Below are positions 34,923 to 46,385 of a stretch of 64,000 nucleotides of DNA, in pieces. Made by a program: the position numbers and the translations under genes. This stretch comes from Gossypium raimondii (Eukaryota; Streptophyta; Magnoliopsida; Malvales; Malvaceae), in the NCBI RefSeq assembly GCF_025698545.1, contig NC_068565.1:1178001-1242000 (forward strand). Direction: 5' to 3'. The notes under the pieces are model-generated. The model made no database searches. It was not told the origin of the DNA and was given only the letters and a program-made list of their open reading frames with translations. Numbering within the stretch: the stretch's first letter is position 1; every line of letters starts with the position of its first letter.

Positions 34923-36439
34923 AAATTTTTATAATAATTTAAACTCAGAGAAGTACAGATAACTAATGAGCCGAAAGCTCTAAGAGTGATTAAGAAAGAG
35001 ACAAAAAGGCTTATAAGCATAAACCACGTTTATAATATCTTAATCTTAATGATTAACATTAATCAGTCAATTAATTAATTAATTAATTAAAAGATTCAAA
35101 GTTTTTTTGGAGATGGGGGAATGAGTGAATGGGGGAAGGGAAACGATGGAGAAAGGTGGGGACCATGAACCGGCCCATGATATCATCTTTACTATTTCTT
35201 ATTTGCGACGGCACGATAATGTTTTTCTTTTCTTTTTGAAAATATTTTTTTAAGAGAGTTTACGTGTATAAATATAATATAATTACAATATTACATATGT
35301 TCGAAACAATTACAAAGTAGAATTAATTTAATATAAAGCGGTATGGATAAATAATTAGGCAAAAATCTACACATGACAGCTTCGCATAATGAGATTAGAA
35401 TATTGCATATGACAATTATATATGGTGAAACTCGAACATGCGTATTCAAGTATCTATGACATGATAATGTTGAATTCATTGTGGGGTGTAATCGAGTCGA
35501 GCTGAGCCCAACTTGAAATTCGAATCTCAAGAGCGATTGAACATTTATTTTTAAGCATGAGCTCAACTCAGGATATAATCAAGCTACTCGAGCTTGAATT
35601 AGATTAAGCTCGTTTATTGATTTTTGTATTCGAGCTTGACTTGATAATTAAATTTATGGTTAATAATATATATTAAAGGTGATGACATAATTTAATAATA
35701 TAAAAACATGAAAAGTCAATAAGGCTCACAAGCTATTTGAGTCGAGTATTACAAAGCTCAAATTCTGCTAGATTAATAGTTGGAGTTCGGCTCTATAATT
35801 ATCAAATCAAGCTCGATTTTTTTCAATTCGAACTCAAGTAATTTACAATCAAATTTTAAATAAAAAAAGGTTGAAAATTATCTTTGCTTACTTTTTTGTT
35901 TGGGTTGATTTAGTAATGAAGCCCATATTTTCTAACATCTAATTATATGGAAATTTTTTTTATTTAATATAATTTGGTTCATTTATTTTATAACGTTATT
36001 AGTAGCTTTGAAACGATAATATTAATCGATAATTAATAGTGTTTTTTAAATAATAAATTCATGAAAATTTGTGTTATCACTTTGACCGCAACAACTAATC
36101 GTGTTATCAAATTAGATTTGATGATAAATTATAAAAAGTAGAAAGTTAAATTACAATAAATTAAAGTAAAATAATTAAATATCAAATTTAACATAGTAGA
36201 AGGACTAAAATCAAAATTAGACCTTCTTTTAACCAATACCCTACTTCACCACTTCACCAAACATATATTTTGTCTTATTTATATATATAGTATAATTCGA
36301 AATTTAATATTTGTTTTAATTTAATCATTATATTTTTTTATTTTTATTTTTACAATCATTCACATGAAAGTTTAAGTTTATTTTAATAAATTTCAAACGT
36401 TAAATATATTGAGAAGTATATTATTGAGTAATATTTTAT
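34923..36439. other. Gene-free stretch with a CTCGAG-word repeat
   Basis: About 35484-35850 begins GGGTGTAATCGAGTCGAGCT and contains repeated AAGCTCGTTTA, CTACTCGAGCTTG and AAGCTCGATT words. It is the same family as 58806-59182. The rest is AT-rich. Confidence 0.4.
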
Positions 36440-36940
36440 TTGCGTCTTATTGATATGAGTCTCAGTGTATTTATATATGTTGCTATCGGTATTATTACAG
36501 CTCATGATAGGGTTCCACTATTTTGTCTTGACTCTACTGTCTCTAATATTGACATTCTCTGAGAATTCCGAGCTTGTTAGGCACATGTCTAAGGAGCACG
36601 CGGTCCTTTCTACTCCTGGGACTGACCTTTTGGGCGAGCTTTGTACCTACTAGGCACATGTCTAGATGGCCTGTGGAGCACGTGGCACTTCTTGCGAATT
36701 CTTTGGGCACATGTGAAGTGAGACTGCAACTTTCCCTAGGTCTCGATGAGCTGGGTCTATAACCTCACCTTGCAAGCAGGTTCTGCGAGCTATACCTGTG
36801 ATCCTACCCTATGAGCTCCCACAAGGTTACTACGAGCTGGGTCTATAGCGTTGCCTTGCAATCGGGCTCTCGTAGTCGGGTCATGGGTCGGAGGTTCGAA
36901 TCCTTTCTAGAGTTCAGGTCTCAGGTTATTGACGTATAAC
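36440..36940. mobile_element. GC-balanced block with a tRNA-like B box, possible LTR or SINE relic
   Basis: It stands out from the AT-rich surroundings. Short direct repeats are AGGCACATGTCTA (36579 and 36652) and GAGCTGGGTCTATA (36748 and 36834). A perfect B box, GGTTCGAATCC, is at 36893-36903, but no intact tRNA cloverleaf can be built before it. Class is uncertain. Confidence 0.35.
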
Positions 36941-37872
36941 ATATATTAATCTTAATTAATAAGATAAAGGTATTGAATCAATGATAATTTTTTAAAATAT
37001 TAATCATACATATGTAAGTGCCTTGAAGGGTAACAAAGAAATAAAAAAAATTGGATTTGGTATGAGCATATAATTATTTTTATTATTCTTTTAAAGAGAT
37101 ATTTTTACACAGCACTAGGACCAAATAAATAAATAAATAAAAGGTAAGAATCTTTTTAAATTTTATATGTTTAAAATAAAAAAATGTGGGGCTTCGTACA
37201 ATATTATATTAAATTGTTGATTTGTTTAATTCCTATTAATTATAGTAAGTTTAATTTTAATTTTAATTTAATTATCTTTTAATATAATATTATTGTTTGA
37301 TTCCTCGTTTTGCGTTAGGTCAACTTTTATATTATTTAATTTATAAAGATATTCTAGATTATTATTATTAGCACCACTTCCAATTTAATTGTATTATCTT
37401 CATATCCTTATATATTTTATTTTTAGTCCCTCCTGATTTTTATTTAATGCTAGCATTGTAAGAAACTTTATGTTGATTTTTTAAAATTTCCATATTGATG
37501 AAATTTAATAATTATGGTAAGTTTAATTTTATTTATTTACAGTCCTCTATAGATAAATATATATTTTAATTTTAAGAGAAAATAGAAAATCATTGAAATT
37601 AAAAAAATCAATGATGATTTTTGGCATCAAATATAAATATTTAATCATATGAATTTTAAAAAGTGTTATTAGTAAATTTAATGGGGTAAACTGATGAACA
37701 AAATTTATTTATAAATAAAAAATAAAAAATTAAGATAAAAACACTTGGAATTAGTTTTTTTTAAAAGACGAAATAGGTGATTAAGTTAATAATAAAAGAA
37801 TCTAAACTTTTATATATATATATATCAATCTATATAAATTGATACATATCAATACTAACTAATTACATAAAG
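36941..37872. other. Gene-free AT-rich stretch
   Basis: Nothing recognisable apart from a short TA microsatellite near 37812. Confidence 0.4.
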
Positions 37873-38010
37873 TGATGTTGATTGAGTCTTAGTTTGATTG
37901 CTTTGTGTATTGTTGTTAATGCAAGAGGACGTGGATTCGAATGCGCTGAAGTGCATTATCCTCTTATTTAAAGGTTGGGAAGAACCTATAATAAAATTGT
38001 TTAAAAAATT
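37873..38010 (+). mobile_element. SINE, family 1 (plus strand), well preserved 5' end
   Basis: GATTGAGTCTTAGTTTGATT holds the A-box region (about 37889-37900). GACGTGGATTCGAATGCGCT holds the B box (37934-37944). GCATTATCCTCTTATTTAAA and GGTTGGGAAGAACCTATAAT follow. Confidence 0.7.
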
Positions 38011-39454
38011 ATTATATATATACAAATTGATATCAATATTAAATCAATGCCATATAAATACGATTATCTACTTTAAAAATGATATAGGCTATGCTTGTGA
38101 ATTTTGACTCGAACTCAAATTAAAGTCGAAGTTGACTCAATTCAATCAACCTAAACTTAACTTAATTTTATCGTAAAAATTTGTAATTCTAATCCATTCT
38201 ACTAACTCAAATTTAAAAGAATTCAAAATTAAAATGACTCAAACCAAAAGTAACCCAACTTGAACCCAAAATAACTTATATTTAAAATTACTTAAATCCG
38301 AACTAAAATATCAAACATTTTAAAAATAAAATTGACCTGACCCAAAATTAATCCCAAGGTGGCAAAATGAGTCCAAGACTAAGAACCCAACCCAATAAAA
38401 TATAAACTTAAACTTGTTCAAACACTACTTAACCAAAAAATCAAAAAACTAAACTCGAAAAACTCAAACCAGGACAAATTTTTAACTCATAAAAATTCAA
38501 ACTCGAAAACACTTAGACTTAAGAAAACCTCAGCACAAAAAACTTAGATCCGAATTATATACTAAAATAAAATTACCCTTTTTTAAGATTAAAAAATTAG
38601 TAAAATTGCAATTAAATATCTTTTAATTATTAATTGGTACAAAGAAAAATTAGCTCCTAGCATTTACTTATTCGGTCACTTTGGTTTTAATTTTTTTTTA
38701 TCATTTTGGCCTTCAACTTTACAAATTTAGTAATATAGCACTTTTTGGGATGAAAAGTTTATTGAACTGTTAAAATTTTAATAACATTGAATGATAGTCC
38801 ACATGAAAATTTATGTATACTTTATCATTAATGTGAATAATATATATATTTTTGATATACTTCATATGCGTTTAACCGTTCATATTCGAGGTTCATAGTT
38901 GCTCCTCTCAACAATGTCTTTTCCAATGTTCAAACTTGAATCCTTTCATTAAGAGTGCAATATATATTACCATTGCATCCAACCACTTATTAGTTTAATT
39001 TTTATATATTTTATGAAGTAAATGTGGATACTAAAATTAAATTATAAAATATTTTATTTTTATTACTTAAAATTAAGTAAGAAATATAATTAATTATTTA
39101 ATAAATTTAAATTTTAACTTATGATTTTTTTAAAAAAAATTTTATACTTATTTTTGTAAAATTTTAATTAAACTCAAGTTTTAAAGGTAAAACTCTTTAA
39201 CAGATAACATAATATTAAAAAAAAATTAAATTACTGCTTATTCATTATTTTTCACTTTTTATATAAAATTTTCTATCAAACAAATTTTATTACAAATTAT
39301 CAAACGTGTGAAAAAATTAAATCAATTTGACCTCTTCTTAGTGGTGGACTGAAATAGGGAATTGGGCCTAGTTTTGTAGTGGGCCTTTGGCTTATATAAA
39401 GCAAAACTCATCCTCACAAGGGTTTTTGGTAATGTATGATATAATAAACTTTAG
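38011..39454. other. Gene-free stretch
   Basis: 38100-38560 is a diverged repeat rich in ACTCGAA, AACCCAA and AACTCAAA words, and the rest is AT-rich. No coding signal was found. Confidence 0.4.
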
Positions 39455-39790
39455 GGTAAACTACACAGTTGGTCATCCAACTTTCATAAATTTTCATTTT
39501 GGGTATTAAAAAAATGAAAATTGGGCACTTCCATTAACAACCATTTTCATTTTAGTCACCCAATTTTAATTAGTTTTCAGTTTGATCACCTATCATTAAT
39601 TCAATGTTATTGTGCACTCATTTTAGTCATCCTACTTTAATAAGTTTACACAATAATTTAATCCTTGAACAAATCTAAAGTCAATAATTATTAATTATTT
39701 ACATGCAAATTGGATACTTCCATTAACAACCATTTTTATTTTAGTCACCCGATTTTAATAAGTTTTGTTTGGTGAGACTACCATTAATAA
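39455..39790. repeat. MITE-like arm with a 45-50 bp internal direct repeat
   Basis: It opens with GGGTAAACTACACAGTTGG. The segment ACTTCCATTAACAACCATTT plus TTTTAGTCACCC(A/G)ATTTTAA occurs at about 39527-39572 and again at 39715-39763. Confidence 0.6.
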
Positions 39791-39912
39791 GCACTTGGTA
39801 GGAGATAGTGGAAATACATTGCATTATAAGATCAATCCAGGTCACATTGAAGTCCATAACTCTAGCACAACTTGGATGAATTTCCAACTAATTCTATCAT
39901 ATATCAATCTTA

Positions 39913-40204
39913 GATGTCGTTTTTCATTGTGTTTGAGGTTTTAGAAATACTTTTTTACCGTACAAGTAATAAAGAATACTTGACTTTTAGGGTCAAAATT
40001 ACAGTGAAAAAGGCAAAGTTCTTTTCCACCCAAACACAAAAGTAGAAATTTAGGTGTTTTTAGCGTCTGATTTTTACAGAACTGAAAATTCACAAATCAC
40101 ATTTTATCACAACTTTTCCAACACACTTTTCGAAAACATTTTCTTTTTTAAAAAATACTTTTGGAAATCACTTTTTAACCGCAACAACAATAGAGAACCG
40201 GCTC
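39913..40204. mobile_element. PIF/Harbinger-type MITE (292 bp), diverged
   Basis: A 3-bp duplication TTA (39910-39912 and 40205-40207) flanks imperfect inverted ends GATGTCGTTTTTC and (complement) GAGCCGGTTCTC. The arms contain AAATACTTTTT and its complement. The centre is noncoding. Confidence 0.5.
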
Positions 40205-40604
40205 TTAATTGCTGCAATTGACCTCTCCAAACAGAAATAGTGATACTGGCTAATAAAAAAGTCGTTCAAATAGATAAAAATAGATGTATCTTTCAATTCC
40301 ATATCTTTTTATATGATTACGTTGTTTTACAATATAATTTTCTGGGAAAATATTTGGTACACTGCTTGAATTAATGAAATGTGTATATATAGGGTATAGT
40401 AAAAAAATTTTAAAAATAAATATATAAAAAATGGGGCACATGACAAATATACCAAATATTCACTCTAACTTTATATAAAAATCATATCTTTATAAACTAA
40501 CTTTACATGCAAAAATTAACTCAATTAATTACAAATAATTATAATTTTCATCTATAAAATCTTGACTTTTTTAAATTATATAATATTAACACATACCAAT
40601 GTTA

Positions 40605-40880
40605 ACACAGTGGCGAAGCTAGGGAGTTGGCAGGGGTCCCGACTCCTCTAAAGTGAAAAAATTTTCATTTAGATTCCTTTATAATTTATAAAATTTTAAA
40701 TTAATTACGGCAAAATTGTACTTTGGCCCTCCCAAAAATGATAAAAATTTGATTCAATCCTTTAAAAATTATAAAAGTATAGGTTATTAAAATGGTGAAA
40801 TTACATTTTTACCATCGTAAAAATATACAATCTAATTTTGACCCATCCAACAAAAAGAATTCTAACATCTCTCCTGCATT
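40605..40880 (+). repeat. Dispersed repeat with GTGGCGAAGCTAGG end, copy 2
   Basis: The end ACACAGTGGCGAAGCTAGGG and the AT-rich sequence after it match the inverted copy ending at 4761. The right boundary is approximate. Confidence 0.4.
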
Positions 40881-42581
40881 AACATATAGTTTATACATAA
40901 GCAGGTCCCAACTAGCATATCAACTCCTCTAATTTTAAGTTAACATAGGTGTTTAGATATAATTAGACTGCTTTCAAAGTCAATGGTGGGACATCCATGT
41001 CAAAATCCAACCAAGATATTTAAATTTAGGTGTGATGGAGAACTCAATCATGTTGATTAGGAGATAAGGTTTTTAGAACAAATCCAAAGTATGTGAAAAG
41101 GATAGAATATGATGGGGTGGCTGCATCCACCAAATGCATCACCAAAATGGGTGTTTCCATAATTGATCACTTGCTCAAAGTAAGCTTCAAGCTCAATTGA
41201 GAGAGAGCTCTCTTTAATATACACCAACTTTATGTGCAAGAAAATTAACCCAAGATGTCTTCTTCTAATGGTCCCAAGTTCCTATATTTGATTTCATCTA
41301 GGGTTACCCTAAAATAGAAAAGATTTCAACTAAAATTTGATTGGGTAAGTTATTATTTTAGTATTTTAATATTAAATTTTGTTTTATCTTGTTAATTATC
41401 AACATTTAAAATTTAGTCAAATTATTTTTTTATTGAAAAATTGAGTGAATTTTGCACTAGTGTTGCAATCCACGTCTACTTCATTATTAATGTGGATAAT
41501 TTTTTTGAATTTCTGATAACTTTGATATATATGTATATATATTAATTTGGTTGAAGTACATATGAACTGTCACATGGAATATAATGTATAATGTCATTAC
41601 CATTAAAGTTTTGACAGTCTAATCAGCATTTCCGTCCAAAAAAAGCCGATTTAACTAGATTTTAAAGGCCAAGAGATCTCAGAGAAATAGAAGTAGGGTC
41701 AAATTTTGTTATTATACTTCCAAAACCCTTTTAAGTTTTTAGACCAACTTTTGAAATTAGACAAAAATCTCTACCCTTGAGCAAACCTAAATTGAAGTCA
41801 ACAATAATGGTAACACAAAGTTAGAATTGATATTTTGTTACTATTTATATTCATCATAATTGATTGCCATAAAATCCATTCCAGAAAGTAATACCTTTCT
41901 ATATCTGATGTGATATAATATACTATGTTTTAATATTCTTATTTATTTTATGATTTCTGATATTTTCTACATAAAAGGGTGACCTTTCTCCTTGTAAGCT
42001 TCTTTAATATTGACCCCTTCACAGTATTGAAAATGCAACCTTCAGCAGCCACTACCTAATCCCATCACCATTTTCCACCAACTCTCCTAATTTGATAGTT
42101 TAATGGTATACTTTTTTTGGCTTCACCTTCGCTCGAATATATACTGGACTTAATTTTTTACGAAATACTTGAACTCGATACTGTGTATAACATATAGATA
42201 GATATAGAGATGCCAGTTAATTCTGCATGTATCTGACACTCATACCTAAAGTTGAGTAACATAGGTAATGATTGTAGTTAAAATTGAAAGCAAATACGGT
42301 TGGTTAGATTGGCGCATCAAAACTAGGTCATTGATTAACTATTCTATGGGTAAGTTCAAGTTATGAATCGAGTTAAATGTTGTATACATAAATATTTTTA
42401 TGCTGTCAGTGAATTATGACTATTATTTAAATCTTGGAGGAAAACTCATATCATATCGATCAAAACTTGTAATTTCATATATAATATCATATCGTAGCAT
42501 AGGAGATGCAACATCTCCTAAGCTAATTAGTACATCTGACGGAATTTGTATATATACATAACGGTCGGTTAACCGAATAGA
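40881..42581. other. Gene-free stretch downstream of the RING gene
   Basis: AT-rich. 42200-42581 is the likely 3' UTR and downstream region of the minus-strand RING gene. No other gene is seen. Confidence 0.4.
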
Positions 42582-43346
42582 TCAAAATAAAAGAAGGCAT
42601 ATGATTAAGCAACAGAAGAGGAAAAAGCTTATTCTGTTTAGTGCCTTATCCGCTTGCTTTAGGTGCCTTCTGATCCTAGGGGTGCTCCCCGTAAGATTGT
42701 ATGAATTCGGATACGCATATAAGTTCGTAATTGACTCCCCAAATACCCTTGCGTATACCATTTCACCGAATATTCGGGTCACTGGATCCGGCACGTTCAT
42801 CGTTGTGCCGCCGGGACTAAGCATCGGCGAAGACGGATAATCGGACACTTGTGGTTGATATGAATAGCCATGGTGATGGTGATGTATTTGATGTGTAAAT
42901 TGTGGACTAGTGGCACTATTAGGTGATCTTGGTGTGCCAAAATCAGGACCAACAGGTCTCTTTGGAATGACTATGCCAAGTTGGGGAGCCTTGCCTCTTG
43001 ATGCCATACTCATCTGGCCCCGACCATAAAGTGGTACGATTGTCGAAGCCGAAACTTCGGCCTTACATACGGGGCATTGCGGCTGTTTTTGGTCATGGCT
43101 TTCGGTGGAGATGGATTGACAGTGAAGCCATTTGTAAATACAAGGCCAACAATATAGGTGACCGCATAGCGTCACCACCGGATCTTGCACAGTATCGAGG
43201 CAAATGTTGCAGTCAAAACCGGCTGAGGGATTATCGTCCGAACCCGTGACTGTTTCCGGCGAATTCACCCACTTCTCCATGGAATTTTTGCTTTCTAATA
43301 AACAGCTTCGAACTTCGGCCTCTTCGATGTAGCGCTCATTGGCCAT
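42582..43346 (-). CDS. RMA1: RMA-type membrane-anchored RING E3 ubiquitin ligase
   Basis: One coding exon of 254 residues. A splice acceptor (AATTGCAG) lies 3 bases before the chosen ATG, so an ATG three codons further upstream falls in the intron and is not used. Residues 46-94 form a C3HC4 RING finger (Cys46, Cys49, Cys61, His63, Cys66, Cys69, Cys91, Cys94) with the RMA-type spacing [21 protein letters not shown] conserved VPLYGRG follows, then a variable His-rich linker (153-159). The last 16 residues are hydrophobic ([16 protein letters not shown]), a C-terminal tail anchor that in RMA proteins holds the RING at the ER membrane facing the cytosol. RMA ligases act in ER quality control and aquaporin trafficking in other plants. 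RMA1, RMA2 and RMA3 are not separable by eye. Confidence 0.88.
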   Translation of the reverse strand: MANERYIEEAEVRSCLLESKNSMEKWVNSPETVTGSDDNPSAGFDCNICLDTVQDPVVTLCGHLYCWPCIYKWLHCQSISTESHDQKQPQCPVCKAEVSASTIVPLYGRGQMSMASRGKAPQLGIVIPKRPVGPDFGTPRSPNSATSPQFTHQIHHHHHGYSYQPQVSDYPSSPMLSPGGTTMNVPDPVTRIFGEMVYARVFGESITNLYAYPNSYNLTGSTPRIRRHLKQADKALNRISFFLFCCLIICLLLF

Positions 43347-43349
43347 GAT

Positions 43350-43688
43350 CTGCAATTAACATCATAAACATCTTCAATATTACAACTTAAAAGTACTAAA
43401 TGTGGAAATATTTCAGTTAACTTGAATCCCTATTTATATCGGAAATTTGCAAAAAGACCCCCACTATTCAGTGGTTGAAGCTTCAAAGTTCAACAATTCC
43501 CAAATTAGTGAATTACCATTAAAGAATAACAAACATAAATATAATAATAATTAAAAGAAGGCCAAATAAGACCAGCAACTGATATTGACTTCATGTAGGT
43601 TTAAGAAATTGTATCTAAAAACAAAAAAACATTTATTTCATTAAAAGCATCACAGCAACCAACCAAATCCAAATGAAATACAATCAAG

Positions 43689-43727
<39 letters not shown>

Positions 43728-44795
43728 AATGCAAAAACATGGTTACATATAGACCTGTATGGGTTTAAAAATCTCTCTCTAACCCTTAATTCAAAGGATA
43801 TTAGATGTTTAAGTAAGTTAGAGTAGTTCTAATTTCTAAATTAGCACTAACAATAATATCAACGAGCTAATACTCAATTAACAAACTCAGTATTTCGCTT
43901 TTATATAAGCTAAATTTATACATAAAGGAGCCTAAAAATGTTTATGTAATTCATTTTATTATTAAAAATAAATATTTTAAAAATATTTTCATGTTAATAT
44001 TTATTCCATATATTTAAATTATTTAATTTTAAATCAAACCAAAATTTACTCGAATTTCAAAATCCAAAGCCAGACTACGCACAGATCTAACAGCTTTCTA
44101 GTTTCTATGATCTGCACTCAGCATGAAATTTTATATATATATTGAGTGAATAAAATTTTAAAATATTAAATTAAATATTCTTAACATTATCAATTATTTT
44201 GAACCTTCGTTATCATCTCTAATTTTCATCTTACCTATTTTTGCTCCTTTCAGAGAACAAAATTCAAAAACGACTCAGTTCAGCCATGAAAACAAACAAA
44301 CAAAAGAATAAATCTCATTCGGTTTTGGAGATCAAAAAAGGACTTGAAAATTACAACAGAACAAACAAAAATCGAAAATTAGTAGAGAAGAGAGAACAAC
44401 TTCGAACGCTGGGAACCACTTCAAAGTTATCGAAATTCGATCAAACGAACTTCATAATTCGGCTATAAAACAACCATCCATCACCCAAAAACAAAATAAA
44501 AATTCAAAAGCAAAGGTTAGCAGAGAAGAGAGAACAATTTCGACGCTCGTAATCACTCCAAAGCTATCGAAATTCGATCAAACGAACTTTCATAATTCGA
44601 CTATAAAACAACGATCCATCACAAAAAAAAAAAAAGAAATTCAAAAGCAAAGATTAGCAGAGCAGAGAGAACAATTTCGACGCTCGTAATCACTACAAAT
44701 CTATCTAAATTTGATCAAACGAACTTGCATAACCAGACTATTAAACAACGATCTATCACCAAAAAAATTCAAACAACGATCGACTATAAACTTAC
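43350..44795 (-). other. Intron in the 5' leader of the RING gene
   Basis: The donor is ACCAGCTG|GTAAGTTTA at 44796/44795 and the acceptor AATTGCAG at 43350. The intron holds a (TA)16 microsatellite (43693-43724) and a three-copy tandem repeat near the donor. Confidence 0.65.
44381..44790. repeat. Three-copy tandem repeat, 137-138 bp period, inside the leader intron
   Basis: Copies start at AG(T/C)AGAGAAG 44381, 44519 and 44656. Each contains AGAGAACAA(C/T)TTCGA, AAATTCGATCAAACGAACTT (the last copy with T for C) and CTATAAAACAAC. The last copy is cut short by the splice donor. Confidence 0.85.
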
Positions 44796-44950
44796 CAGCT
44801 GGTTCTCAAGTCTTTTTTACGTGACCTTGATTAACAAGAGAGCTGTTTTTTCTTTTTTGCTTTTTTTTTTTTTTAAATCTGAGAGGAAAATGTGGTGAAC
44901 TGTAATTAAGCTGTGAGGGAACGAGGGCGGTAACCGGCTCTGCTTTATAT
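44796..44950 (-). promoter_or_regulatory. Leader exon and TATA box of the RING gene
   Basis: On the minus strand CTCTATATAAAGCAG (TATA core about 44944-44950) precedes about 120 bases of leader that end at the splice donor at 44796. Transcription probably starts near 44915. Confidence 0.55.
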
Positions 44951-45114
44951 AGAGACAAGCAAGAAAATACTTCCAAAATAAAATAAAGTACAGCAAAATA
45001 ATAATTTATGCTGCATTAAATTTCTAAACAAGTTGATGTATATTATTATAAAATAAATTAAAGTCTTAAAGTCAAATAATAAATTAAAAATTTGTTTTTA
45101 TTTTTATTTTATGG

Positions 45115-45405
45115 TTAAAATGAGCTTCAAGACCCTCTATTTTTATATATTTAGAATTTAGTCTATTTATTTTTCAGATTTTACAATTTAAATCCAAATG
45201 TTCACGGCATAAAGATTCTTTTATTAAATTCGTTGATATAACATTTTGAAAATTTTAAAATATATTTACTTGGTATAAAGGCGTTAACAATTAAACTGCA
45301 TTTTAAATTTAAAAAGTAGAGTGACTAAAATTCTTGAATAAAGTAGGTGTTTAAATTCTAAATATACGAATGGTACAAGGATTTTTTATCATATTATAAC
45401 CTTGT
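45115..45405. mobile_element. Inverted-repeat family C, copy 3 (diverged)
   Basis: It starts TTAAAATGAGCTTCAAGACC and ends ATCATATTATAACC, with TTTAGAATTTAGTC-type arms like the other two copies. Confidence 0.45.
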
Positions 45406-45445
45406 TATATACTTATAAAAAAAACAACCCGACCTGGGGTCTGAC

Positions 45446-45869
45446 TAGACCTGTCCATGGGCCGAGTGGCCCTGCCCGACGGCCCGCCCGAAATATGGGA
45501 GGGTTCGGGTAAAAATATAAGCCCGAAATATAGGCTTGGGCAAAAAACGAGGCCCGTTTAAAAAATGGGCCGGGCTCGGGCTCAACTTTTTTGGCCCAGG
45601 CCCGTCCCAGCCTGGCCCGAATATAATAAATATATATATTTTTTAATTTTAAAATACTTTAAAAATATTTTTATTTTTAAAATATTTTTTTGTGTTTATT
45701 AAAAATCGGACCAGGCCGGGCTCGGGCTTATTATATTTTTCCTAGGCCGAGCATGGGCAAAATTTCAGGCCCATATTTCGGGACGGGTCGGGCCCGGGCC
45801 TAAGAGTCAGGCCGAATTTTTTTCGGGCCCGGCCCGAACCCGACCCGACCCGGCCCATGGACAGGTCTA
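45446..45869 (+). mobile_element. GC-armed TIR element, hAT-like, non-autonomous, copy 2 (424 bp)
   Basis: The termini TAGACCTGTCCATGGGCC and GGCCCATGGACAGGTCTA are perfect inverted repeats at the tips, flanked by the perfect 8-bp duplication GGTCTGAC (45438-45445 and 45870-45877). Its left arm matches the right arm of the copy at 4828-5462, including AAATATGGGAGGGTT and TTTAAAAAATGGGCCGGGC. The core is shorter and different. It encodes no protein. Confidence 0.88.
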
Positions 45870-46037
45870 GGTCTGACCCTATATAATAAAAGGTGACAGA
45901 CATCCCAAAGGAAGGACCTTCTTCTCTGCTTCTGGACCAGAATTATCTCCCCTTCTCATCTACTTCCGTTGATCCAACGTATCAACAAACATTATCTAAT
46001 TATTAACTTTTAAGTATCCTTTCTAATTTTTTGGATC

Positions 46038-46385
46038 AAATTATGTTGTTACTCTCTATACTATGTATAAGTTGTGAATTTAGTCCTTATGGTCTAATTT
46101 GGTCAATGATAATTTGTTAAGTTAAATGCTGCTATTTTCAAATCTTACGACATGCATAGTATTATATTTGTAATGTTATGCAAGCTTATTGTTTTCAGAT
46201 AAAAACATTAAAAAGTCAAACTATTTCAGTCAATGAATTTAATAGTTACTCGATTAAAATTTCAAAATTTGAAAACCATAGAGACTAAAAATGATGAAAT
46301 TGAAAACAATAATTAATTCTACAACTTATGTATAGTACGGAACTGATTGTAGAATTTAACATAACAAATTTAACTCTTGTTGTTT
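46038..46385. repeat. Dispersed family A, copy 3
   Basis: The left arm reads CTATACTATGTATAAGTTGT and the right region CAACTTATGTATAGTACGG is its inverted partner. The family centre is present in degenerate form near 46150-46180. Confidence 0.55.

Noticed and set aside
36830..36905. tRNA gene suggested by GGTTCGAATCC
   Set aside because: No matching acceptor stem, D arm or anticodon arm could be built upstream.
43347..43355. Upstream ATG three codons before the RING protein start
   Set aside because: It lies on the intron side of a good splice acceptor, so it would not be in the mRNA.
44241..44468. Open frame of 75 codons on the plus strand
   Set aside because: It lies within the leader intron and its tandem repeat, antisense to the RING gene, with Lys/Asn-rich low-complexity translation.
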